Origin: Prevotella melaninogenica
GTDB taxonomy: Bacteria > Bacteroidota > Bacteroidia > Bacteroidales > Bacteroidaceae
Length of the DNA: 64,000 nt
Direction: 5' to 3'
Assembly (NCBI RefSeq): GCF_018128065.1
Contig: NZ_CP072360.1
Coordinates: forward strand, 1,492,501-1,556,500
How positions within the stretch are numbered: the first letter of the stretch is position 1; every line of letters begins with the position of its first letter. Made by a program: the position numbers and the translations under genes. Below the pieces are notes generated by a model. It saw nothing but the letters and a program-made list of their open reading frames with translations, made no database searches and was not told the DNA's origin. Positions 44,735-52,734 of the stretch are shown here, piece by piece.

Positions 44735-45670
44735 TTATTTGTTCCTTTCAGCCATGACACGCTCCACATCTGAGCGCAAAAGCAGGTTTTTCACACCCAC
44801 CTTTATCTTTTCGATGTGCTTCACCTTGACGATATGGCAGATGTTGGCTGACGAAAGACCATAGATTTGCTGCACCTGCTCAACGGTATAGTAGCGTTCA
44901 TCGTTCACAAGGTCAGTTCTGCGGAGTTCGTTCAAATGTGATTTGGAGTAATAGGTACGCCCGTACTCTCTTTTAGTGGGTATCTTATGGCGATAGGTGT
45001 AGGCACGGAGTGCGGTCGGCTTCATGCCGAACAGTTCCTCCACCTCCTCGGTCAGTAGCCAGTCGGTAATTTCGCTAATATCAACTGCCACACCGAAAAA
45101 CTCGTCAATATGCTTCTTGCTGTAATAGTTCTTTCCTGCGATACGGCAGATGGGGATATGGTTACGCTTGGCGGAAGTGTAAAGCCATGACTGCTTTACC
45201 TTAAAAAGGGACATCACCTCCTCGCCCGAATAGAAGTCCAACACTTCTTCGCTTTCCTTTTCCCTTTTTTCTCTTTTGGCAGGTAAGGAAGATGAAGATG
45301 ATTTCCTTGGTGTGGAGGTGTTGCCGGGCAGGATGCGGTGATAGGGATTGCCCTCCAACATCTGCTCGATGTCGGCTCTGCGGATGAATGCCATGCGGTT
45401 GCTGATGCGTGAGGCTTTCAGCTTGCCGATGGCTACAAGTTTGTAAATGTACTGTCGGGAACAGCCCATGAGGATGGCTGCTTTGGAAAAGGTGAGATAC
45501 TCCTGATGCTGTATCTCCATCAAGGGTTGGGCGACTTTGAAGAGGTTGTTCTTCTGCATCACTCTGGCTCGTTTGGCTTCTGCCTGACAAGCCTCACTGC
45601 AATATCTTTGCATACCGCTTCGGGTTACAAAGGACTTGCCGCAAAAACTGCATTTTCTGGTTGCTTTCAT
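44735..45670 (-). CDS. Zinc-finger plus multiple excisionase-type helix-turn-helix protein
   Basis: 311 residues. An N-terminal four-Cys finger (CSFCGKSF and RYCSEAC, residues 8-30) is followed by several MerR/excisionase-like winged helices: LTFSKAAILMGCSRQYIYKL with RADIEQMLEG near 60-110; EVMSLFKVKQSWLYTSAKR near 150; EELFGMKPTALRAYTYRHK near 210; VEQVQQIYGLSSANI near 265. Several DNA-binding modules in one chain suggest recognition of long composite sites, such as attachment-site arms or the repeat pair upstream (45722-45853). It lies 141 bp upstream of the second recombinase on the same strand; probable excision/regulatory factor. Confidence 0.85.
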   Translation of the reverse strand: MKATRKCSFCGKSFVTRSGMQRYCSEACQAEAKRARVMQKNNLFKVAQPLMEIQHQEYLTFSKAAILMGCSRQYIYKLVAIGKLKASRISNRMAFIRRADIEQMLEGNPYHRILPGNTSTPRKSSSSSLPAKREKREKESEEVLDFYSGEEVMSLFKVKQSWLYTSAKRNHIPICRIAGKNYYSKKHIDEFFGVAVDISEITDWLLTEEVEELFGMKPTALRAYTYRHKIPTKREYGRTYYSKSHLNELRRTDLVNDERYYTVEQVQQIYGLSSANICHIVKVKHIEKIKVGVKNLLLRSDVERVMAERNK

Positions 45671-45721
45671 ACCGTTTTATCGTTTAATGGTTCATTTCTT
45701 CAATCCTATATCTCTGAAATG

Positions 45722-45853
45722 GTAAACGGATGTGAACGGAAGTCAACCATTGTCGCTTTTCTACACAGTGTGACTGTTTCCGCATATCGGGGCGGTTATT
45801 GTCGCTTGTCGTAAACGGTTGTAAACCCTTGTCAACTGTCTGCACGGTGTGAC
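45722..45853. repeat. Two-unit direct repeat upstream of the HTH gene
   Basis: GTAAACGGnTGTnAAC followed by GTCAAC occurs at 45722-45747 and 45811-45836, each with a nearby ACnGTGTGAC (about 45764-45774 and 45843-45853). The units are about 89 bp apart. They lie 50-180 bp upstream of the HTH gene start at 45670, a likely autoregulatory or excisionase-binding array. Confidence 0.6.
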
Positions 45854-46532
45854 AAAAAACAAGCCCCGCAAATTCTCCACGTCAGAAATACGTCTCAAAA
45901 ATATGTGGAAATTTGGGAAGCGACAAATGGCAACCGAAAAGTGTTAAATTTTAGAATATGCTGGTAATTAAAGATTTACACTCGGATATTTCTGATTAGT
46001 TTTGGTTGTTCTATGGTTATAAATACAGTTAAGAAACAATAGCGCTCCCATATTGGATATATTCAGGAGCAACAAAAATAAAGGTAATAACTATTTTTGA
46101 TGATGTATGTATAAATATGCGACTCGCAATTTCGGCTGCCTGCCAACTTCTTCTTCCGCCTTTAGCAAAGAGTGCGAAAGAATGTTGCACTCTGCATGTT
46201 TATTAACATCTTTTATTACCCCCCCCGAATTTTTAACACTTTTTATTGGTTCGCCGCGCACTACTCTCTCTCCGCCTTTTTTCATCGCAAGAAAAGGTAT
46301 GAGAGGAGTATCGCCATACCCATGAGTGTCGTGTGACTTGCGCACAGTACTCGTATGTACGAAATAGCAAAAGCAGGAAACGCTACAACAAAAAACTATG
46401 AAAACAACCTATAGTCGTGTAGCACTGATAGAGATTAAGACAATAAAAGACTATGTAACCGAAAAACGAACACGCTTATGGAGGAAAAGAGCGAAAAGGT
46501 CTGCAAGTTCCAAAACGAAGTGCAATAAAAGG

Positions 46533-46556
46533 TCACTCACAACACTGACCGACGTC
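46533..46556 (+). repeat. Left copy of the 24-bp direct repeat flanking the cargo cassette
   Basis: Matches 52474-52497 at 22 of 24 positions; shared core CTGACCGACGTC. See the right copy. Confidence 0.8.
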
Positions 46557-46634
46557 ACTCACAAACAAACTTGGGCAGGCAACAATACACGAGATTTTAA
46601 CCAATTAGTATTAATAACATAAATTTTAAGAATT

Positions 46635-46808
46635 ATGACAGAGATAATTGACACTCAAGAAACAACGAGAGAGAAAAAACAGTACGTTCGTCCAGAAATC
46701 ACGATGATACCCATGCAGGCAGAGTGTACGCTGCTGGCTGCAAGCGGCCAAAATATAAATATTGGTGCAGGTGACGCTGGCGACGGGGATAATTTAATAG
46801 AAGACTAA
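46635..46808 (+). CDS. Small peptide with YVRPEI...LLAAS motif
   Basis: 57 residues from ATG 46635. An acidic start (MTEIIDTQETTREKKQ) leads into YVRPEITMIPMQAECTLLAA then SGQNINIGAGDAGDG, a Gly/Asp/Asn-rich end. The YxxPEI..(I/V)P.......LLA(A/G)S pattern is shared with the peptide at 33394-33600. No hydrophobic signal sequence. It stands 24 bp before the frameshifted lipoprotein gene and is likely cotranscribed. Function unknown; precursor-like. Confidence 0.7.
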   Translation: MTEIIDTQETTREKKQYVRPEITMIPMQAECTLLAASGQNINIGAGDAGDGDNLIED

Positions 46809-46864
46809 CCTACAATATATTATCAATAGCAATGAATACATTCTTTACACCAAAAACGAGTAAG

Positions 46865-49296
46865 ATGAAATGGCTCTTATCCTGCGTGATAGTGCTCTCA
46901 TTTCTTGTTTCATGCGCTGATGAAACAATGCTTAATAGCACAGATGTTAAGCAGACTACAGAGAAAAACATTGGTGAAACTTCAAGAATTGGCATTTCGG
47001 GTAATGCCTGTGTAGAGCTGGCTGATGTATCCTCCTCATTGGATGGAAATACTACAACCACACGTGCCGTTTCTGTAAATTCAAAGTATCTTCCAGTGAT
47101 AGAAGGCACCGAACTCAAAGCACGAATCTTTATCGTACGTGTAGACAAAAACGCCAAGACGATGATTGACGGCAAAGAGGCGATGGACGGCAACAAGGTG
47201 GTGCTTGGAGCTGGAGAGGTAAAATTTGACAAAGTAAGCTACAATAGCGATGGCTCTATTGACGTAAAAACTAACGACATGGTTGAGTTTCATTGGCTCA
47301 ACGACAAGGCATTTACACCAAAGCAAAATGAGGAATGGTATGTGTGTGGCATCATCGGAGGCGAATATAACCCAGACTTTGACAGAGAACGCAAAAATAT
47401 GAGTCTTGACGACAAGACAAGGAGACGTGCAGAAAAGCTATATCATTTCTATGTAGACTTCGACCCTAATCACTCTCCATACCACAACCAACTTGATGCT
47501 AATGGAAACATTCGAGTTACCGTACCTTATGCCACAGGCTGGATGAAATTACAGATGAAAGATGGAAAAATCAATTTTGACAAATGGAAGTTTAGGTTAT
47601 TGGGAACAATGATACGCTTCAAGGTGAAGCGCAATACCGACTTGGTAAAACCAGAGGGACATAAATATGCCTTTGCCAGCTCGCAAATCACTGCCCGAGG
47701 CGGTTTCCTGATGATGCCTCCCAGCCTGTTCCGCTCCAATGCCGATCTTGCTATGGACATTCTTTCGGTCTCGATTGCGAGTTGCGCCCTTGGACGAACA
47801 GCATTGAAAGCAACTTCTACTGGATGTACGAAAATGACAGGCAGATACATTTCAACAATCCTGGCAACGTGAACCCACTCGACGAGAGCGCAGACTACGG
47901 TTCGCCACTCTACGAGTATCGCTACACCTTCGATGCCTCTGCCATGCGCAAGGGAAAGGAGAAAGCCGAGTACGACGAGTTCTACGTGTGGGGTATGCCC
48001 ATACCTAAGCTCAACTACATCGGGCAAACCATGCTTACCGCCGAGCGTGGAGGATTTATGCTGGGTAGGAAACAGAAAGGCAACCCACGTTATCCGTACG
48101 CTGATGAATGGTTGGTTGGGCAGTCAAAACCTCAGGAATGGTCGGGCGAGTTCAAAGTTCTCGATTTCAAAAGCAAAAAAGTTAAAGGCTGTGGCTTCTC
48201 CACGGAAGTAGGTGTGTGTCGTCCACGTTTTAGTGAGATGAGAGACGGTAAGCCTGCCTATCCGTGGGCAAACCCTTTGGAACGCTTGGCGGTAACAAAC
48301 AGCAAGACCGATGAGATGGGCTTCCACGACACCAACGCACCACACCCCAACGAGGCTGATTACGGATGGGTGAACAACTGGTCGCTCAAAAGTGCCGATA
48401 TGAAAATGCGCTTTGCGCTTAACAATGGCACCATGAAGCCACAAGATTACCATCTTCCCACTGGCGAAGAATGGGGAATCGCCTTGCCTAATATCCTTAC
48501 AAGCATCTATAATGGTACTTTGCCTATAGGTCTTACAGGCTGGAATAACATCAAGTCTGCTCCCAACCCTTACTTCGAAATGTTCGACCCAGAGGAAGAC
48601 GACATGCGCCCCATCATCACAGCTGGCGAAACACACAACAGCAACAAGGCAGATATTCAAGAAGAGCGGTTTTGGAACAATAAACCTATCTTCTACTCCT
48701 ACTTTATGCAAGATAAGAGCCGGCTCGAACTCTACGCCATTCGTTTCTACGGCAACAATAAGGAGGCACAGTCGCACAAAGACCGCCGTCCCTACGGCAA
48801 CCGCTATCGCTGTGCCTATCGCTGGAGGTTCATGGACGCTGGCGGTCCCGATGCCACCAACGACGGACAGGGCATGCGCCTCGTGGTACAGAGCCGTTGG
48901 ATAGGCAACGCCAACGTAACCGTGCGCGACATCATGGACGACAAGTGGTGGGGAGAATGTTCGGACAGCAACCCGCTCTATCGTACCGACTGTTATCGTG
49001 TTTTGCCCTGCGTAGGCTACCCCTTCCCAAAAGGCGGAGCTACATGGCGCATGGCATACTGGTCAAGAACACGCTGGAAATACGACACCTACGACAAGGA
49101 CAACGAGCACAGCAACAAGACATTCTGCTACCGTGTGCTATCCAAAGACGGCTTCGACCGTGGACATAACGATAATGCCACCCTGCACTACGGCGTTCGC
49201 CTCATGGTAAACAGAGACGTGGACGAGTTCGGCAAGCGCGCCCCACGCCAGTTGCAGAAAGACAAGGACGAGCAACGACTCATACGTCGCAAATAG
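46865..49296 (+). pseudogene. Surface lipoprotein broken by one frameshift
   Basis: Two frames join near 47757-47767. The first starts MKWLLSCVIVLSFLVSC (lipobox LVSC) at 46865 and reads in family-like protein to NADLAMDI; a one-base shift then gives SFGLDCELRPWTNSIESNFY and continues to 49296. The repaired product has about 810 residues. The C-terminal part has DYHLPTGEEWGIALPN, repeated Arg/Trp/Tyr-rich segments and GVRLMV, like Fibrobacter-paralogue/formylglycine-type carbohydrate-contact domains; assignment tentative. An ATG at 47782 could express a 504-residue C-terminal part without signal. Confidence 0.7.
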
Positions 49297-49304
49297 TATC
49301 TAAG

Positions 49305-49329
49305 GTGAGGGACAATGCGTGTCCCTCAC
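49305..49329 (+). terminator. Stem-loop after the lipoprotein gene
   Basis: GTGAGGGACA (49305-49314) pairs perfectly with TGTCCCTCAC (49320-49329), 5-nt loop; the following TATAGTATATAATTTT is AU-rich rather than a clean T-run. Confidence 0.6.
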
Positions 49330-49653
49330 TATAGTATATAATTTTATGTTAAGGAATGGCTAAAAATAACAAATACATGTTGGTTCCTATTGGTGAATTT
49401 ATCCATAACACTGTGTGTGGTAGGCTTCTATGCTTCCCTACTTATATTTTTAGCTTCCTTACCCCCGTTATTTACAATATTTAACAACCCGGATTGGGTA
49501 TGTAATTTTGCGAGGCTGTGCATCTCGAAGTCCATAGATGACTACGAGATGCATTTTGCGTGTACATAGACTTTTGAAAAGAAGACCGCTGCAACTCAAA
49601 GTTACATCATTCCATTTCTTTCCAAAGCGTACGATAAATGCCAATAGTTAGGT

Positions 49654-49684
49654 TTTGGAAGTTGCCTATTATTCACTATCTTTG
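49654..49684 (+). promoter_or_regulatory. Promoter of the PI-PLC-like gene
   Basis: TTTG (49654-49657), 19 bp spacer, TATCTTTG (49677-49684), 33 bp before the ATG at 49718. Confidence 0.8.
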
Positions 49685-49717
49685 CACCTTAAAAAATAAA
49701 AATACATAGGATTTACT

Positions 49718-51682
49718 ATGATTTCAGGACAAATCGCCCTTCAATGGGGTAAAAGAACAATCTATAATTTGACGGTGATATATGCGCTGTTATCCACCAT
49801 GCTTCTATACGGATGCGACGGTGACACTACAGTGAATAGCGAAAGTTCGTCTCATCAATCAACCACGATACGGCTTACAATAGAAGTCCCTAATGGTGGT
49901 GTAGATAACACCAAGATGGTAGCAACAAGATCCTTCACCTATGGTTTTGAGGGAGATATGGTCCCACCGAAGATGCGGCTAAAAGAAGGCGAAACAACTG
50001 AGGGACTTTGTGTTATCAGAAACGAAAACCCCAAGATACCAATAAAATTAGTACAGGTGAAATGGAAAACGCATGATGGTGTCTTGTGGTGCGACACTCT
50101 CAATGCTGACGTGGAGGCTCCTCACGATGAAAAAATTGGTAATTGGCAGGCGTGTTTTCTACTTGGTCATGGAACCTACGATGAGAAGACGCACAAAATA
50201 AAAATGGGCGTAGAGCGTTTGGCACGCCCCATAAGCCAAAATGAGGAGCAACTATGGAACATGCCTTACCTGTCAGCTTGGTTGCCCTTGAAAACGAGCG
50301 ACGGTTTACACCTGCGTTCGCCACATGTGAGTTTCAAACCGCAAGGAGCGTTCATACGCATGAGATTGACAAATGATACTAAACATGACATGAGCGTGGC
50401 ATCACTGCGCATGCGCCCCACTGACGATTCCATGCAGGCAGCACCATTCGTGTGGGAGGCAATGTGGCAGACTGATGAACGAGGGGATGCGCCTGTCGTT
50501 TCTCCAGTTTTGCAGAAAAGCGGAGAGGATTTCGAATGTCCACTCGCACAACCACTCACATTAAAACCGGGCGAGACATCAGCCTGGTATGGCTTCTGGA
50601 GTATGCCCATAGGTAAATCCGTAGGGTATTCGGGCAATTACTTCGTCGTACCTGCAGAAGAAGCCAAGATACATCGATCGCCATGGTGGCTGTACCACAC
50701 TCCACTGGAAGGAAAAAGCAATGCGCAAGGCCCCGTGGCAGGTCGAACCTACACGCTCTCACTGAAACTGCGGCAACTAATCTCCACTACCTATGCCAAC
50801 TGGATGCAGGATATGGAGGACGACCGACTGGTGTGCAAGATGTCCATACCCGGAACACACGATACAGGAGCATGGTCAGGCAACTGGTGGGTGAAGACGC
50901 AAGACAAGGACATCAAGGGGCAGCTCGAGAGCGGCATACGCTTCTTCGACATACGCTTGGTGCTTGCAGATGGTGTGCTAAAGCTATGCCACGCCAGTAA
51001 TGTATTCGACCGCACGTTCCACAAGGATGTATTGCGTGCCACCGCCGATTTTCTGCGGGAGCACCCATCGGAAACGGTTATCATGACCATCAAGCGTGAC
51101 CACGACTACGACAAAGATGGAGGTAACAAGTACCGTACGGCAGTGGGTAACGTGTTAAGGGCTGATCCCTACGTTACACCATACATTGCAGGATCGTTCA
51201 GTCCGACACTTACAATGGGAGAACTACGAGGCAAGATGCTCATCTTGAGCCGTGAGGGCTGGTACTCCACCAACTCGGGGTGGATAGACCGCTGGTATGA
51301 TAACAAACAATTCTCTACCAATATCTACTCCACCAATCACAGTCGTACCACGCTGAATGTGGAGGACACTTACAGATGCGCTGCTGGCGACAAGGTGAAT
51401 CTCGTGCGCCAGAACCTGCTAAAAGCCAGTGAGGCGTACGGTGGTGCGGCACCCGACTGGTTCATCACCTTCTGCTCGTACACGGGTCCAAACGGCATAG
51501 GCACACCCAATGCCGTCACAGGATACGTTGATCCGCATGTGATAAATATTCTTAAGGGAGACCATCAGTTGCGTACAACGGGTATACTGCTTTTCAACTT
51601 TGCAGGCTGGTGGGACAACGGACTCACCAACATCGCCATCAAATTCAACGATACTGCCACACCGCCGCTCAAGCAGTGGTAA
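49718..51682 (+). CDS. Lipoprotein with C-terminal PI-specific phospholipase C-like domain
   Basis: 654 residues. A hydrophobic stretch ending in LLYGC near residue 32 looks like a lipobox, so the protein is probably on the outer membrane. Residues 40-350 form an unrecognised beta-rich region. From about 365 a PI-PLC X-type domain follows: MSIPGTHDTGAW with His381, GIRFFDIRLVLADGVLKLCH with His425, and ETVIMTIKRDHDYD. Both catalytic histidines are present. Bacterial relatives cleave phosphatidylinositol or GPI-type substrates, or act on other phosphodiesters. It lies between the lipoprotein and an ICMT-like membrane enzyme in the repeat-bounded cassette, with its own promoter. Confidence 0.88.
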   Translation: MISGQIALQWGKRTIYNLTVIYALLSTMLLYGCDGDTTVNSESSSHQSTTIRLTIEVPNGGVDNTKMVATRSFTYGFEGDMVPPKMRLKEGETTEGLCVIRNENPKIPIKLVQVKWKTHDGVLWCDTLNADVEAPHDEKIGNWQACFLLGHGTYDEKTHKIKMGVERLARPISQNEEQLWNMPYLSAWLPLKTSDGLHLRSPHVSFKPQGAFIRMRLTNDTKHDMSVASLRMRPTDDSMQAAPFVWEAMWQTDERGDAPVVSPVLQKSGEDFECPLAQPLTLKPGETSAWYGFWSMPIGKSVGYSGNYFVVPAEEAKIHRSPWWLYHTPLEGKSNAQGPVAGRTYTLSLKLRQLISTTYANWMQDMEDDRLVCKMSIPGTHDTGAWSGNWWVKTQDKDIKGQLESGIRFFDIRLVLADGVLKLCHASNVFDRTFHKDVLRATADFLREHPSETVIMTIKRDHDYDKDGGNKYRTAVGNVLRADPYVTPYIAGSFSPTLTMGELRGKMLILSREGWYSTNSGWIDRWYDNKQFSTNIYSTNHSRTTLNVEDTYRCAAGDKVNLVRQNLLKASEAYGGAAPDWFITFCSYTGPNGIGTPNAVTGYVDPHVINILKGDHQLRTTGILLFNFAGWWDNGLTNIAIKFNDTATPPLKQW

Positions 51683-51711
51683 CAAGTTGGGGCAAGTCAA
51701 CACACCAGCCG

Positions 51712-51749
51712 AGCCGTGCGTAATCCCCCCCCCGCGTGTCGGCACGGCT
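51712..51749 (+). other. Hairpin with a nine-C tract
   Basis: AGCCGTGC (51712-51719) pairs with GCACGGCT (51742-51749); the loop contains nine C (51725-51733). It lies between the PI-PLC-like and ICMT-like genes, possibly a terminator or a slippage-prone tract. Confidence 0.5.
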
Positions 51750-51789
51750 TCATAGCGGATTATTAAACATCATAAAACATATTACAGTC

Positions 51790-52302
51790 ATGCTATATGC
51801 AATTATCATCTTCGCAAGTTTCTTTGTATTACGCTTGTTCTCCCTCGCTTTCTCAATAAGGAACGAGAAACGTCTCATCAAATGTGGAGCTACACAGTAC
51901 GGAAAACGCAACTCCCTACTGCTGACGCTTGCCCATATAGCCTACTACTTTGGTGCCCTCTATGAGGGATATACCAGCAATATGGAGTTTGACAGGACCT
52001 CTGTCATCGGCGTGGCAGTCATGGCATTCGCCTACATCATGCTGTTTTACGTCATCTACAAGCTGAGTGACGTTTGGACAGTGAAACTCTACATCGTACC
52101 CAACCATCGCATCAATCGTAGTTTCTTGTTTCGTACGGTGCGACACCCAAACTATTTCCTCAACATCATACCAGAACTGATAGGTGTGGCGCTACTCTGC
52201 CATGCTTGGACAACGTTATGCGTAGGTCTGCCCCTCTACGGCTACCTGCTAATAGTTCGCATCCGTCAAGAGGAAAGAGCCATGCGACACCTGCTATCGT
52301 AA
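51790..52302 (+). CDS. ICMT-like integral membrane methyltransferase
   Basis: 170 residues from ATG 51790. Four or five membrane helices (IIIFASFFVLRLFSLAF; SLLLTLAHIAYYFGALY; VIGVAVMAFAYIMLFYVIY; LIGVALLCHAWTTLCVG). The C-terminal segment RTVRHPNYFLNIIPELIG and IRIRQEERAM-type end are hallmarks of the isoprenylcysteine carboxyl methyltransferase (ICMT) family, whose SAM-binding site uses the RHPxY motif. Bacterial members methylate various membrane or lipid substrates, mostly unknown. An ATG at 51736 would add 18 residues. Forms a pair with the phospholipase-like gene. Confidence 0.8.
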   Translation: MLYAIIIFASFFVLRLFSLAFSIRNEKRLIKCGATQYGKRNSLLLTLAHIAYYFGALYEGYTSNMEFDRTSVIGVAVMAFAYIMLFYVIYKLSDVWTVKLYIVPNHRINRSFLFRTVRHPNYFLNIIPELIGVALLCHAWTTLCVGLPLYGYLLIVRIRQEERAMRHLLS

Positions 52303-52400
52303 CGATCGTGACCGACGTCGATAAACTTTATAAAATACTACCTATCATCAGGATAACTTTTATAAACAGGACAGCAATCACAGACAGCCGTGAGGCATCA

Positions 52401-52440
52401 AGGGGGGAGGAGTTTTTCTTTTCAGAAAAAACTCCCCCCC
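52401..52440 (+). terminator. G/C-rich stem-loop, terminator-like
   Basis: GGGGGGAGGAGTTTTT pairs, with a small bulge, with AAAAACTCCCCCC. The T-run lies inside the stem rather than after it, so termination is not certain. Confidence 0.55.
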
Positions 52441-52473
52441 TGTGTGTTTCATCCAATATTCTTCCAGATGTCG

Positions 52474-52497
52474 TCACTCACGACGCTGACCGACGTC
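52474..52497 (+). repeat. Right copy of the 24-bp direct repeat, overlapping a 16-bp palindrome
   Basis: Differs from 46533-46556 at two positions (both A/G). Here the shared core continues into a perfect palindrome, TGACCGACGTCGGTCA (52487-52502). The two copies are 5941 bp apart and bracket the peptide, lipoprotein, PI-PLC-like and ICMT-like genes. Confidence 0.8.
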
Positions 52498-52734
52498 GGT
52501 CACGGTTATTGGTAGCTGACATTCGAGCTGCAAACCAAAAAACTTATCGTTGATGTGCTTTCTCATCCATAGACTTTCTCTTGTAGGGGAAGTTTTTTTT
52601 TGTTGGTACATCAAATCTTCCTCTCATTTTGTTTCCCACTTTTTCCCACTATTTCCTCACAGTGTGAACGTTTGGTTTTATCCGTTTAATTTTGCCAATA
52701 TATAACATTATATATTCATCAAAATGTAATATTT

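Larger units (their letters stand above)
45671..46634. other. Non-coding region between the HTH gene and the peptide gene
   Basis: About 960 bp without a supported gene. It contains the repeat pair at 45722-45853, a run of eight C at 46219-46226 and the left copy of the cassette-flanking repeat (46533-46556). A 74-codon frame at 46398-46622 has no family resemblance and is probably not expressed. Confidence 0.5.
49297..49717. other. Intergenic region with hairpin and promoter
   Basis: AT-rich and non-coding. It holds the stem-loop at 49305-49329, a second -7-like box TAATTTTG at 49503-49510 without a good partner, and the promoter of the phospholipase-like gene. Confidence 0.55.
52303..52734. 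other. Intergenic region at the right edge of the cargo cassette
   Basis: No gene. It contains a TGACCGACGTC word at 52309-52319, a poly-G/poly-C stem-loop (52401-52440) and the right copy of the 24-bp repeat. No clear promoter for the DUF3945 gene is visible. Confidence 0.5.

Noticed and set aside
45722..45853. A CRISPR array
   Set aside because: Only two imperfect units about 89 bp apart, no spacers of constant length and no cas genes in the window.
46091..46345. An 84-codon minus-strand frame in the 45.7-46.6 kb gap
   Set aside because: No recognised domain and no good ribosome-binding site; part of it reads through a poly-C run.
46398..46622. A 74-codon frame upstream of the peptide gene
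   Set aside because: Basic low-complexity product, no ribosome-binding site or family, and it contains the direct repeat; more likely non-coding.
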